Positions 38,462 to 50,433 of a DNA stretch of 64,000 nucleotides are shown piece after piece. A model generated the notes under the pieces. It was not told where the DNA came from, made no database searches, and saw only the letters and a list, made by a program, of their open reading frames with translations. Numbering within the stretch: position 1 is the first letter of the stretch; the number at the start of each line of letters is the position of its first letter. Position numbers and translations under genes: made by a program. The DNA is from Cryptomeria japonica (Eukaryota > Streptophyta > Pinopsida > Cupressales > Cupressaceae): assembly GCF_030272615.1 (NCBI RefSeq), contig NC_081407.1:267415574-267479573 (forward strand), in the 5' to 3' direction.

Positions 38462-39770
38462 ATTAGTTGCATATATCCATCTAGATTTGTATCATCAAAA
38501 TATAGAGCTCAAATAAGCTCCTCTACCTTCTTTTATATATTCTCCTTGTCAACTTCCTTAGAACTTATCCTAGTATCTCCTTTATGTTCAAGTTTGAGAC
38601 CAATCACATTAACCAAGAATTTTCAAAATTGCACTTAAGCTCATATAATTCTCTGAATTCCTCTCTTATTTTGGGCATGTAATAGTTTATCAAGTCACAT
38701 TAAAAATAAATAACCCTTATAAACTTTTGCACAAATTACTCTTCCTTACGTAATAATTCTTTCTCTTGACTCTTTTTATTAAATATCCTTAATAAAGAGA
38801 GGTTTTTTTCATACAATGTATCCTCCTTTTCTATTACTAGTGCAAAAATATCTTTAATTCCATTCAACTAATGATATTTTCATGCATTTTAAATCCTAAA
38901 TTTATCATGTCATTAGCCTAACTCAAAAATTTACCCACCCATTTGTCTAACACCTAAGATTTTACCTTCATTTCATGTAAAGAGTCAACCTCAACTTTTG
39001 ACATCAAAACCAGTAGGGTGCTAGAAGTACCATGTTGTTGGACTAATGGAGATGTTAGTCTTTGAAAAAACCTTTCAACTATTCAAGCTTTTCTTTCAAT
39101 TTCCTTCTAACATTTTCATATTTTGTTTTCTCATTTTCAAAGTCTCAACAATAAGATTGAGGATGAAACCTCTTCTTTGCTATTTTTCTTACCTAGTTTA
39201 ATCCTAGTAATATGATCATATTTTGTTGTCAACTCCCAATCGCCCTTTCCTATAATAAGTGTAACATCGCATTAGTCATTTATCTTAATTCATTCAACTG
39301 ATAATAAAAATTATTTTATATTTTTATTTCAGTTGTAAGTGTTGAAATGTCCAAATATTTTACTACCACATTCACCCAAGTTTCTTGAGTTTATTTTTAA
39401 TCATGTTGTTATTATAGGCATATTGTATAGGTCTCCACTTGTAATTTTTACTATTGATATTGTTACTTTGTTGGAGATTCTAGTACTTGTTGTTGTAGTT
39501 CTCCTCCATCTTATATTCTAGTCACACCAGATTCATTTTATTTATCCTTTTCAATCTCTATATCTTTACCCACAAAAAACTCTTCATCCTTCTACTTATA
39601 AATTATATTTTACCTTCCTCCATATTTTAAGATGTAAGATATATAATTAGATGATTGATGGGAGTTTCTAGGATGTCTTGTCCCATAGATAATTGTTCTT
39701 TAACCAATTAATTTAATTTATAAATTCTTCTTTTCCCATGTCAATGTACTCCTCAACAAATACACGTGGT
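38462..39770. other. Non-coding or strongly decayed coding
   Basis: Minus-strand translation gives short open pieces rich in Lys, Glu and Ile (for example near 39150-39265) broken by many stops. It may be an old element ORF, but no motif identifies it. No RNA gene is seen. Confidence 0.35.
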
Positions 39771-39780
39771 TCCTTAGCAC

Positions 39781-39942
39781 GACTGCGTCTATTCTGCTTC
39801 CAAAATGAACTTTTTGTACAACATGTTAGTGATAGGTTAGTCAATCGCAGTCATTAATTGCAAAATTGACAATGTAAAACACGTGGCTAACATGCATGTT
39901 AGTCAATCCGTACTATCATTTTGGAGCCAGAATAGGCGCGTC
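39781..39942. mobile_element. 162-bp MITE, probably MULE-derived
   Basis: Terminal inverted repeats of 27-28 bp: the left end reads GACTGCGTCTATTCTGCTTC and the right end, reversed, reads GACGCGCCTATTCTGGCTCC; both continue into AAAATGA. The word TCCTTAGCAC stands at 39771-39780 and 39943-39952, a perfect 10-bp target-site duplication. Duplications of 8-11 bp with GC-containing inverted ends are characteristic of Mutator-like elements. There is no coding capacity; movement would need a transposase from elsewhere. Confidence 0.85.
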
Positions 39943-40126
39943 TCCTTAGCACTAGGTGATCTTTCTAGCATTATTTTAGGAGAAGGAATCTCTTTAGATG
40001 AAGAAGAGGATTCAAATTCTACTACCCTAGGTTTTTAATGATATCAAGCCTCCTTAGGGAGCCTAAACACAATATTATATTGTTTTCTTGTATATGCTAG
40101 AGTAAGACAAAAGGCCCAAACATGGA

Positions 40127-40135
40127 ATGTATGTA

Positions 40136-40172
<37 letters not shown>

Positions 40173-40290
40173 GTGGATGTGTATGTGCATGTGCATGTGC
40201 ATGTGCATGTGCATGTGCATGTGCATGTGCATGTGCATGTGTATGTGTATATATGTACATAATATATGTGTGTGTGTGCATGCACGCATA

Positions 40291-40325
<35 letters not shown>

Positions 40326-40490
40326 ATATGTGTGTGTGTGTATATATATGTGTGTGTGTATATATATATGTGTGTGTATGTATATGTATATATGTATATA
40401 TGTATATATGTATATATATTATATTTATACATACATATGTGTGTGTATGTGTGTATATATTTATACATATATATACATATATATACAGAA
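40127..40490. repeat. Compound microsatellite
   Basis: Successive blocks of (TATGTG)n, (TGCATG)n, (TATATG)n, (TG)n and (TA)n-type units. Alternating purine-pyrimidine order persists for most of 360 bp. The long ORFs here encode only repeats such as CMCMCM, HTHTHT or YVCVCV and are artefacts. Confidence 0.97.
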
Positions 40491-40929
40491 GATGCAGAAG
40501 GGTTTGTTTGTTTTGAGAGTTTTGGTGTTCTTGATTTCTGATATAAATAACAGAAAGCGAGAAAAAACACCCCCTCACAATAGATAAACCCAAACCCTAG
40601 TACATAGTAATGAGACCGAAGTAGTGCATAAGCAAAAAAACTTCAAACTGATATCTCATGTACCTGGTGAAAATTATGAAAAAAAATATCACAAATCTGA
40701 ATAGAGCATGCTAAGCCTATTCGTTTTCGAAAAACGGAGTCTGTTTGCCCATTCTACAGCCCCAAAAGTGCAAAAAAGAAGGCCGACTTTGACTAGAAAA
40801 AAGTACAATCAATTAGTAGATTCGGAAAAAAAATCCAACTCCACGACGTCCGGCTCAGAACTAGCCTTCCGACGCCTATTCATTCGCCAAAATTTGACTT
40901 CGGATGCTCAATCTAGACCCAAAAAACCA

Positions 40930-41335
40930 ATTCCCTCTCAAAAAAGGCTAGAGAGAGGAGGAAGTGGTCGGAGGGCAGAGGTAGTGGTGGCAGGCCGGGC
41001 GAAGGTGGCGCTCGGGCCAAGCGGAGGTGGTGTGCCTTTGGCGGAGCGGAGCTTTTGGGCGGTGGCCAATGGAGGAGGGCCACCAGCGAGCGACAATGGC
41101 GGCTGGTAGCAGCGGCCGGGGAGGCGGCGACGCTAGGCGCGATGGCCGGGGAGGTGGGCAGCTTGGCGAAGGGGGCCGCAAAGGCAGCGGCATCTGCAGG
41201 CGGCAGCGCTGGGCAAAGCTACCGGCGGGGGCCGAGGAAGCCGGAGGGCCGACGGGGGCTGGCGGGGCCGAGCTAATAGGGCCGCAGGCGCCGTACAGCG
41301 GCATGCGGTACCTTCTGACAACCGCATTCCCAAAA
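40930..41335 (-). other. GC-rich, CpG-rich leader segment
   Basis: About 400 bp of very high GC content with many CG dinucleotides, surrounded by AT-rich DNA. Both strands are open for up to 136 codons in several frames, but the translations are Pro/Ser/Ala- or Gly/Arg-rich without domain features, as base composition alone would give. It lies in the leader between the primer site and where gag should be. Confidence 0.75.
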
Positions 41336-41705
41336 AAAAAAATTTCTCTCCACCCCATTTGATAGGTTTTTTATTTTTTTTTGTGATTTTTTTAAAAAAA
41401 TCAAAATTCCGACATGCATGCCGTAAAAAGGAAAAAAAAAAAAAAAAAATCTCGATTTGTGTGCCAAAGCCCGTACGACCTAGTTGGGAGAAAAAAAATC
41501 ACCCAAATGCTCAGGAGTCAAAAATGGACAAATTTTATATGACTATGGGGGTTTTTGGCCCTTCTAAGCACGATGGTGAGGTCTGTTTAGGCCCAAAGTG
41601 CTCAAAAAAAAACCTTAACCCTAAGCACACAAAAAATGCCTAAAACGCCAGATCTGCTTCAAATGCAAAATTCTCAAAAACAGGAACAGGTAGCTGCAGA
41701 TCTAA

Positions 41706-41717
41706 GCTCTGATACCA
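41706..41717 (-). promoter_or_regulatory. Primer binding site (initiator tRNA-Met)
   Basis: TGGTATCAGAGC on the minus strand, the exact plant initiator tRNA-Met primer word, three bases inside the LTR edge at 41721. Confidence 0.88.
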
Positions 41718-41720
41718 TAT

Positions 41721-42089
41721 TGGAGTAGAGAAATACAACCCCACAGTAGCTTGAAGATCTTCTGCAAGCCGAATAACTTGTTACAAGGAGAAGCAAGGAA
41801 GCAATAATCTAAAGAACACACAAAACATAGGAAAAATATTCTCAAAAGATGAGAGCTCCAATTCACCAAAAATGTATTGTGAAAAGATAATACAATGAAA
41901 AGAAAAATTAGCCTATAATAGGTCAATAAACCCTAAAAAGGGAAAACCCTAGGCTTGCACATAATAATTAATAAAATAATTAATTAATATGCGCCTAATG
42001 TTAGCTTAAGTGTAAAAAGATAATTGGGAACTTAAATAATTAAACAAATATTGTTTAATTAATCAAGTAAAGACCCAATTACTCTAACA
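41721..42089 (-). repeat. 5' LTR of the copia-like element
   Basis: On the minus strand it starts TGTTAGAGTAATTGGG and ends CTACTCCA. It contains the GCTTAA/AGCTAA and AGGGTTT blocks shared with 31958-32291. The flank on the high side is ACAAC. Confidence 0.75.
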
Positions 42090-42614
42090 ACAACCAGCAT
42101 AGGGGGAGAAAAACCTCCACATGCGCACCCACAACCTGCTTGGGGCAAACGGCCTATAGAACACACCATGGCAGAAAAGGGAGCCAGTCCTATCATACAA
42201 CACACTAAGGGAAAAAGGAGCCCACACCCTCCACAAATAGGAGATCCAGTCAAAGAAAGCATCGACACCTCCCCTGCAGCCACAACCGCCAAAAGAGGGG
42301 AGGGTCATCGAAGCTTGCAATGCCTTAGGGGAGCATAGATTAAGCACCCAAGGCACATGAAAAATACCAACATCCTCTGTCAAGGTAGCATGCAACTCCT
42401 TGAGGGGGAAAAGAGCCCGCACCAAAGGCAAACAGAGCAAAGTTTCGTCAGGGTGCACCCTCGAGCAAGTAGCCACCAAGAAGAGGTCGGGAACATGCAC
42501 AGGGTAGAAAATACCCAACACCAAAACTGGATGAACTCCATCATCCTCATCCTCAGCCTCACCACTGTCTTCCTTAGTTTCAAAACCTGAGTTTTCCACT
42601 CCTCTACTCCTCAT
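42084..42614 (-). CDS. Unknown 176-codon ORF beside an LTR
   Basis: An open frame with an acidic start (EDSGEAEDEDDG), then a hydrophobic, Cys/Leu/Val/Phe-rich remainder, ending FFSPYAGCC inside the first bases of the neighbouring LTR. Composition is richer in GC than the surroundings. I do not recognise it. The copia-like element inserted at its 3' end (LTR edge 42089), so the true C-terminus is lost. It lies just before the left border of duplication unit 2 (42642). It may be a piece of a retroelement ORF; a host exon cannot be excluded. Confidence 0.35.
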   Translation of the reverse strand: MRSRGVENSGFETKEDSGEAEDEDDGVHPVLVLGIFYPVHVPDLFLVATCSRVHPDETLLCLPLVRALFPLKELHATLTEDVGIFHVPWVLNLCSPKALQASMTLPSFGGCGCRGGVDAFFDWISYLWRVWAPFSLSVLYDRTGSLFCHGVFYRPFAPSRLWVRMWRFFSPYAGCC

Positions 42615-42757
42615 CAGACAATTGTTTCAAAGCCTCCACATAATTGTTGTTTGCCATATATTGAAGTTTTTTTGGTTTATCTAAGCCAATTTTAAAATCA
42701 TAAAATATTTATTTTATTTTTTAATTCATAGAGCCATTTTTTATTTGCATATGCAAT

Positions 42758-44557
42758 TATTCTATTTTGCCTCAAAACTTATAATTAATAATTTTTTAGA
42801 CTTGTTTTATTTTTATTTACTTAAATACTATTTTAATTAACTTGAGAATTATTTTCTTTTGAACATTATTTATTTTTTATTAAGTTTTTATTATGTTTTT
42901 ACTGTAAATAATATGTCTAATATATCTAAATTAAAAATAATAGATTACTTTATATACTTAAGAATTATTGTATTTTAATTATAAAATATTTTACTTAAAG
43001 CCATTTTTATTAACTTGAAAACTGAAAGTTATCTTATTTTATAGGATTATTTATTTTATTTTTAAATTTTAATTTTAATTTTACTTGGAAAAAAATATTA
43101 TTTTTTAGTGTTTTTTACATTAAATGATAAATTTGATAGACTACCTCATTTACTTTAGAATTGTTGTATTTTACTTTGTCTTTATTTGAATGGGCTACTT
43201 TTATTAATTTAGGATATTTTTAATAAATGATTAGACTAAAGGAATAAGAACCAAAAAAATTAAATAAATAAAACAAAAAATAGAAAATCTAAATTTTTAA
43301 ATAAAATTTGAAATATAAAATTTAATGTAATTTTTTTCTTATATTAGTAAAACTTATTTATAAAAATGTTTAATCTATTTTATTGATTTACAAGATCTAT
43401 TTAGAAGAAAATGTATTTTTATCATTTGAGAATTCGAATTATTAATTAATATTGATCATTTGATAATTTATATTTGTTTGAGTGAAAAGAATCGACAAGA
43501 CCCTCGACAGCAACGTACACCCATTATCTATGGGCCCACTCTATATTTAAATTTAAGTCGAAATTACCTTGAGTTCAAAGAAATGGGTGTAAATTTCTAT
43601 GCATCACCAAAACATGTGGAAGAAAAAATGGCTTGCTGAAAAGACAACTTATAATTAGAAAAATATAAAGGTGTATAATGGCCTAAAATTGTGTAGAAAT
43701 ATGTTGCACGCCATAGAAAAATATTAGGGTGTATAATGGCACAAAATTGTGTAGAAATATGTTGCACATTGTATAGGGTTTGGAAATAAGCAATAATTAG
43801 TTTTGCATACACAGATGATCCAACATCTACTAATAACTGTATGAAAAAAGGGTCTGGTAATAATTGCTTTTACAACAGCAATAGTAGCTGACTTCATAGA
43901 TAAAACCACAAAACCATTGTCTTCATTTGACAATTAGCAACTGAGTGGTTTTAGAATGAAATAAAACAATAGGAAATGAAGCGGTCACGTAAATGTTTCA
44001 AAATAGAAGAAAAATTTCAGTGAAACCATGCCAAGTGACTTACTGGAAGATTCTAGACAAGATGCCAATAAGAAAATATAGGCAGATTTTGCAATGGCAA
44101 GATCCATTTTGGTATGTTCGAGATCTATTGTGCTATATTTAAAGCCACTGGAGGCAGTGCATTTGAAGGTTGTGCATCAATTAATAACATCCATCTTTAC
44201 TTATTTCCCTTCTAACAAATTGTAGCATTTTGTACATTCATTGATAACAACAAAGGGTAGGAAAAAATTTGCACCAGAATTTGACACCAAAAAATTATTT
44301 GGCATGAGACATTAAACATTTCCTATGGAAAATTCCCACATAAAATAGCCTATCAGCTAATTATTCAAAATATTAGACTTCAAATGTAATATTATCACAA
44401 TTATGAATGCCTACTCAATTGTTGGGCTCTCCTCCCTCATTGTGAAGACACTATAGAAATGAAAAATAAACTATAGAAAATAGAAGGTTAAAATAATGTA
44501 GCTAGTGCATGAAAAAAAAAATGTCACTTGAATACACACATTCTTCTATCCTTTTTA
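42758..44557. other. Non-coding segment present in unit 2 only
   Basis: Unit 1 goes directly from TTTGCATA to CATTTCCCTCC (near 28782), while unit 2 has 1.8 kb between. AT-rich with no recognised coding. It contains a two-copy 58-bp tandem repeat at about 43655-43775 (GGTGTATAATGG...ATGTTGCAC). No LTR or inverted termini are seen, so a deletion in unit 1 is more likely than an insertion here. Confidence 0.55.
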
Positions 44558-44640
44558 CATTTCCCTCCAAATTTAAGATTTGATTTTTTTCTATGTTCAT
44601 TTCCCTCCAAATTTAAGATTTAATTTTTTTTTTATTAACA
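44558..44640. repeat. Short tandem duplication
   Basis: CATTTCCCTCCAAATTTAAG followed by ATTT and a T-rich tail occurs twice in succession. Unit 1 has one copy (near 28789). Confidence 0.8.
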
Positions 44641-46166
44641 TAGCTAAAGAGATATATATGCCATTCATTTAACAATGCATTAAAATATTAGAAAACTAAA
44701 AGAAGACTTGTGACGAAACGTAATGCCTTCCCATTCAATACTTTAAGTTGATTGTCATTAGCATCGTGGTTTCAATTATCCATATGTCACACTTGTGTAT
44801 GTTTCTTTGAGTGCTTATTGGTGTTTCATCTTCACCATTTTATTTAATAGTTGTTCATTCTAAAGTATTAAAGTATATTAAAGTATTTTTGTATTTAGTG
44901 GTGTGACCACTTTAGTCCATGCATGTTTATACAACTTCCATGTCTAAACATATTGTGGTGTGCCAAGATTCTTTTGAGGTCTTGATGTATTTTATTATGT
45001 AATTATGTGAGGTCATAATGCACTAATATTATGATTGGCATCTAGAACATGTTATTTTTATGGAGATGCATGTATTATGCTATCATGATAGGTTTATCAT
45101 AGTGCTTTATTATATTGCCATTTGTATGTGTATTAGGATTATGGATGATGTATATTGATATTGAATTATTTGGATAGGATGATTTTATGATTTATTCGAT
45201 GTTGTATCTAATTGGATTATTTTGTAGTGATTTGTCTATTATATATGTGAAGTAGGTAGATTTGACAAGTGAATTGATTGCGGAGTATTGATAGTTCAAT
45301 GAACATTGTTCAACATCTAGCTAGAGTAAAATTGATCCACCTCTCTAAAAATAATAGCTTTAAAAAATCTTTATCACCTCCAAGATCTTGAAAATTGGAT
45401 TAGAATTGTGTTTTATTTCTTAGTTGGCTTATGTGGTTTGTTTGATCAGGAAGGCCTTTTGTCGTTTGAAATTCTATATAAATTGAATGGATGATTTTTG
45501 GAACTTTGTTTTTTCCTTTTTCCTTTTTTGTGTGCTTTAAATTAACTCTATTATAAACTAAATTCCTATCTATGTATAAATTTATAAATATGTTGTCTTA
45601 GATGGACAACTCTTGGTCTTTATGTTGAAACCTTAAGAATTTAATTTAAAACTATAGTAACATGGTCAACTTTGTTCAATTATTAACACAATGGATGCAA
45701 GACTTGAAGGATTTTACTAAATTGTGAAAAATACACCAAATTATTGTATTACACACAAATTTAATGCACTATAGAAAATTCAATTAAGCTATTTTTTATT
45801 TAGTGTTCATAGAATTAATTCAAAAAATTTAAAATAAGAGCGAGTTAAAACACCACACCATTCAAGGAAGAAAAATTTCAGAGAAGATAATATCTTTATT
45901 AATTTTTAGTATACCAGATTTTAACAAGAATTCTACACTAAAAGCATGATCCCCTTCTTGAGGATTTTCTCTCTATCTACTACTATTACCTAAAGAACTA
46001 ATTTTTCATAGATTGAAAATTAATTTTTGAGAGAAAGATCCAAAGATTTTACAATATACAATGATTACTTATATAGAAGAAGAAAAGAAGAATGACTAAT
46101 TTAGATTAGAATTATAATGCCCATGTAGTTTCTCTATGCCTAGAGTATCCATTGAAAAGCACAACT

Positions 46167-46540
46167 TGTTAGAAATATTGTTGTCATTGCACCAAAAGAT
46201 CAACCTATTAATGCTTGATACAATCATTAGACTTATAGAATCCACAGGAGGTGGTTAAGCCATGTCACAAACCCAAGTGTTGCATTGCACAACACAAGGA
46301 GGTCAAGAACACGCACCTTGCAACAATCCCCCCAGCGTAAGTGAGGAGTTTTGAACCTATGACCCAAGCTCTGATACCACTTGTTAAAAGTGTGATTGTT
46401 GTTACACCAAAAGATCGACTTGTTAATACCTGATACAACCACTAGACTTGTAGAATCCACAAGAGGCAGTTAAGCCATGTCACAAACCTGAGCACTGTAC
46501 TGCACAACATAAGGAGACCAAGGGCGCACACCTTGCAACA
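46167..46540 (-). mobile_element. TRIM retrotransposon, copy in unit 2
   Basis: Two LTRs of 159 bp each (46167-46325 and 46382-46540), internal segment of 56 bp, and CAACT on both sides (46162-46166 and 46541-46545). On the minus strand the primer site TGGTATCAGAGC (46368-46379) lies two bases inside the 5' LTR, and CGCTGGGGGGAT precedes the 3' LTR. The LTRs run TG...CA. It encodes nothing and would depend on enzymes of other elements. Confidence 0.92.
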
Positions 46541-46947
46541 CAACTTACATCCTATTAATAGGTTTTCTATTTTTAATCTTCAATTATTACATGCACTAGT
46601 ATTATTAAATATCCATATAAAATTCTATATCACTACTTAGCATGCATAAACCATAGGAATCCAATTTTATAAAGAGAATATATCCTATTTATATCCACTT
46701 TAATTTTGCATGAATAAAATAATTTTAAATAAATTAATTAAATTTAAAAATATAAGTTATGTATAACCTAACATAACAATGATTCTTTTGACTCAAAATT
46801 TGAAATTCAAATTCTCAATTTGTTATAGATTTCTATCTTTCCAATAACCCTTTGAATTGATAATCTATGAAATATTTTTAAGAAAAAACAAAATATTGGT
46901 TCAATTCTACGAGGTATCTTTGTATTGCATTAAAACAAAGCTATAGT

Positions 46948-48177
46948 TGTTGCAAATATGAGTTCATATTGTCATTGATGTCAAACTTTTGGTCTAGATG
47001 TGTAACTTCGTAATACTCTTTGGTCCAGATGTACTCTAGTATAATGCAGTAACAGTGGGTTAGTAATGTGATCATGCGGATATGTGGAGTCTACTTTTGA
47101 ATGCTTTAAAAGGTATATAATGGTGTATCATGAAGTTTCTAAAGCTTTGGTGATGATATCTAATATTCACAATTGGTATTCAGCTAAGTGTCACTATTTC
47201 GATGAATAGTCTGTCAATTAGTTTTTGGTCTGGATTGTGGCGCATATGTTTCATTTGTTCATGCAATTGTAATATGATGTTAGTGGATATAAATTCCTAT
47301 TATATCTCAATTTTGAAATGCTCAAGTGGTCTACAAGTGAAGATATTTTGGTATAAGTTCTAGTTGGTACTATAACAGAGTGACAATGTATAAGAATGTG
47401 TTACATTTGTCTTCCTTCAGTTGGTTTGATTGATGTAGTTTGTTTATTTAGCTTTCTTCATGACAAGTGATGCTATATTGTGCATCCATAAGTATTCTTG
47501 GTGGTATGCATTGCATCTTGAGTAAGTTGTGCTAGTGTGCATCAATAGCGTTTTCTTTTAGAGCCTACTTATGATGTTTTTGTTTGTGTGGTTGCATAGG
47601 AGTTAACCTTGGAAAGGTTTGGAAGGTGTTTTGACATGGTGTGATGCCTCACATGTTTCATTTGTCTTATGCATTGCCTAGGAGGTTGGTTTTTGGTCGT
47701 GTTCTTTATTTACACGTTGCATCTAATTAAGCCGACCTAATTGATGTTATTATGATTGTACATGGTATATAAAGGATGGACTCATGTTGGAGATGGATGT
47801 ATGAGTTGTGCAAAGATTTGTGAAGCTATGCAAAGATACGTGAATACAGTAGTGCAGAATTATTTTGACAAATAACTATAATCCACACATCAGTGGATGT
47901 GGCTGCCTATAGTTCAACAATATTGTTGTATCTCTTTCATTTGTAATGTATCTTATCCTAAAGAAGTGATCTTCAGTGTTTGCAAGTCTTTTGTATCTTT
48001 CCCTAAGCTTGTGTGCCTCAATCTTGCAAGTCTGCATCAAGGGCAGTGAGATCCTTAGCCTTGAACCTAAACTTTGTAGCCTATTCTTCATATAATGAGA
48101 TAGTTCTCACCATGTGTCTCCCCTCATTGGGTTTTCCATATAAAAATATCGGCATTCATTTGTGATTCTATTCAACA
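46948..48177 (+). repeat. 5' LTR of element B
   Basis: 1230 bp from TGTTGCAAATATG to ATTCAACA. It contains a TATATAAAG box near 47767. It lacks about 115 bp near its end that the 3' LTR of A keeps. Confidence 0.88.
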
Positions 48178-48179
48178 AT

Positions 48180-48190
48180 TGGTATCAGAG
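48180..48190 (+). promoter_or_regulatory. Primer binding site of element B
   Basis: TGGTATCAGAG, an exact start of the initiator tRNA-Met primer word, two bases after the LTR end at 48177. This confirms a plus-strand element. Confidence 0.88.
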
Positions 48191-48604
48191 AAAGATTCCT
48201 AAGTTAACAACCTAACAATTGAGGTAGATATGGGAATTAAACACTATGTTTTATTATAAAAGAGGTTAGGATATTATGGAACAACATGAGTGGGGCATTG
48301 ATGTTTTTTATATTAAAAGCAGCCAAAACAAGGGGGCTGACCTAGGTGTAGAACAAGGAAACAGTGGCAAGCCAACTGTCAGCAGAACATCGGCAAAATT
48401 ATAGCCCTCTTACTTTCCTCTATCAAAAACTATGATCATTCTATGTAAGTTCTACAGATATATAAAAGTCATAATAAACATTTTAAACCTTTTCCATGCA
48501 AGGCAACAAGTGGATAAGTTTACATATAAACAAAACATAAAACTATCAGCCCGTAGGTAGCTAGGACCGAACAAAAAACCAAACTTCTGAGACATAGAAA
48601 CAGA

Positions 48605-50423
48605 CTATTTCTTTTTTCCATGGCTCCTCTTGGGGAGGAGCTTCCTAGCCCATTCTTTGGTGAGGATTTTGAAAAGGGCCTTGTACTCCTCGTCTTCCTT
48701 GATTTAAAATTTGTTAGAACTTTCCTGCAGAAGACACAGAGTGGTCGCCGAGCAATGCATCACGTTCAAAGCAAACTTGGAGACGTCTTGTAGCTTGTTT
48801 TCCATTGCCTCCATCCTACTGGTGATTTCTTGCACATTATCAAACAAAACCTCCACTTTCTTGCCCAAATCCACCAAGTTGTTTTCTTCTTCCTCCTTTA
48901 TGCTTCTCACTTCCTTCACCACCATCATTTTCTCGAACCTGAAAGTCGGGGAGGGAGAATTTATTTGGGATTTGGGGCCGGTCTCCAGACTCATAGAATT
49001 TTTCGGGGTTTCAGAGGCATGAGTGGAGCTGACAGAGTGGGGGGTCGAGGTAGACTGGAATAGGGCCACATTCTCAGAAGGGATTGAATTCCCAATTTCA
49101 TGGGAAGAGGAGGGGTCTCTTAGTGATTTTTCAAGAGGTTTGGAGGCCAGTCTCACTGAACGGTGGGGGTGTTGGCCTCATCCATAATTTCTATATCGGA
49201 ATCAATCTCCTGGATTCTAACTTTTTTGGGGGGTTCTAACATCCTCAGGATGACATTTTTTATTTCTCTTGCTGCAAGATCCAATTTCAAGTAGCTGAGG
49301 AGGGCTTGCATCAGGTTTAATGGTAGCAATAATAGGGGCAGTTATCAGTCATATTCTAGATGGAGATAGTTCGGGGCGAGCAAAGGGCCAGGTAGAAGTT
49401 GTAGAGACCAAGGATGAGGCCTTGGTGCAGAATGGGGAAGTCTTTTCCTTTTTTCTTGGCCTCAGCAATATCCTTAACATTAGAATCCAACGAATGAAGC
49501 GGGAAAAACGGAATGGAGATGTAATCCTTGTTTCTAAGGTGGTTAAGGAACGGGAGGTGGTAATAGTAAAAGATTTCATACCTTCCCTCCAAAGTGAAGT
49601 ATTTCATAACAATATAGCAGACCTTGTCCCATGGAGGTAGAAGCTCCTCCCGGTTGAAACCGCCCGCCCTCTTCACCGGGTTTTTGCCTTCACAAAAGAG
49701 CTGGTTCAGATTGGTGGTATCTAAAATGCGACTTTGTTTCTTCCATTTCCTCCCCTCCATAGACAGACCCATCGCTTGAGAAATAACTTCTTCATTTATT
49801 TCGAAGGTAATACCACCCATGGTAACCCTTCTATTCTCCTAGGAAGCCATGAATTGCTTAGACAATCTCTCATCGTTCCCTTTCATGCTTTCCATAAATT
49901 TGTTGATCTCGCCTTCTGAACAAATAAACCACACTGTTGGCTTCGCTTTAAAATCGTCAATTTTGTCGGGTTCCAGTCTTAGCCTGTCACCCCCCATAGA
50001 CGTTTCCTCCAGCTTAGTAGAGTAGAGGAGAAATAGGGTAGCAGAAATACAAAGTCGAACCAAAGCAAGAGCAGAGTTGTGATAAAAACTTATCCAATCC
50101 TGAGATAAAATCACGCAATAAATGATGTGATTATTGCAACCTATGCCTAAGTAGATATCACAATCTTGAAATTTACTATACTCGTGTGGACCCTCAATCC
50201 AGCCAATGTGATTAGACTTATCCCAGTCGTCGCCTTTAATACCACCAATAAACTCCGACCAGATGATAATTAGGAAATTACCATTCCCGATATCAGTACT
50301 ATCCTCATTGATAAACCCCTTTTGAGAGTGATGACAAGGCCATCCGTGGCTACGTGGCAAACCGAGCCCATGATGGGCGGGTTTCCCTTCTAAATTTGAA
50401 ATTTGAAAATTGGCACGCTTCAT
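48605..50423 (-). pseudogene. Extra ORF downstream of LINE RNase H (about 605 codons)
   Basis: The ATG at 50423 lies 11 bp after the RNase H stop. The frame runs to 49356 with one internal TAG (after KQFMAS, 49839). A shift follows, then coding continues 49156 to about 48605 with one more stop (after SSNKF). The middle part reads ITFEINEEVISQAMGL, then PWDKVCYIVMKYFTLEGRYE and a segment with HHLPFL-like and ILHQGLILGLYNFYLA features. Its style recalls the poorly characterised plant-transposon-protein domains carried by plant retroelements, a judgement from memory only. The C-terminal part is a Glu/Lys coiled coil (about residues 490-560) ending in a basic KKLLPKR-like tail. The function is unknown. 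It lies wholly inside the TSD-bounded LINE, so it belongs to the LINE. Confidence 0.6.
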
Positions 50424-50433
50424 CTGGTAATGG

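Larger units (their letters stand above)
40560..42089 (-). mobile_element. 5' part of a copia-like element: LTR, primer site, leader
   Basis: On the minus strand a 369-bp LTR (42089 to 41721) is followed after three bases by TGGTATCAGAGC, then about 1.1 kb of untranslated leader with a GC-rich core. No gag or pol follows and no second LTR was found, so only the 5' part is present. The leader contains TGGGCAAACAGACTCCG, closely matching the start of the 30623 insertion. The low-coordinate end is not defined. Confidence 0.7.

Noticed and set aside
32462-38466. Target-site duplication for element A
   Set aside because: ATAGT and ATTAG differ; the site may have decayed or an end may have recombined.
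40044-40593. Several overlapping ORFs of 81-172 codons
   Set aside because: They encode only the compound microsatellite (His-Thr, Cys-Val, Cys-Met repeats) in every frame.
40708-41362. ORFs of 66-136 codons in the GC-rich leader
   Set aside because: Open on both strands and in several frames because stop codons are rare in GC-rich DNA; no domain features.
46233-46460. 75-codon minus-strand ORF
   Set aside because: Lies inside the TRIM and crosses its LTRs and interior.
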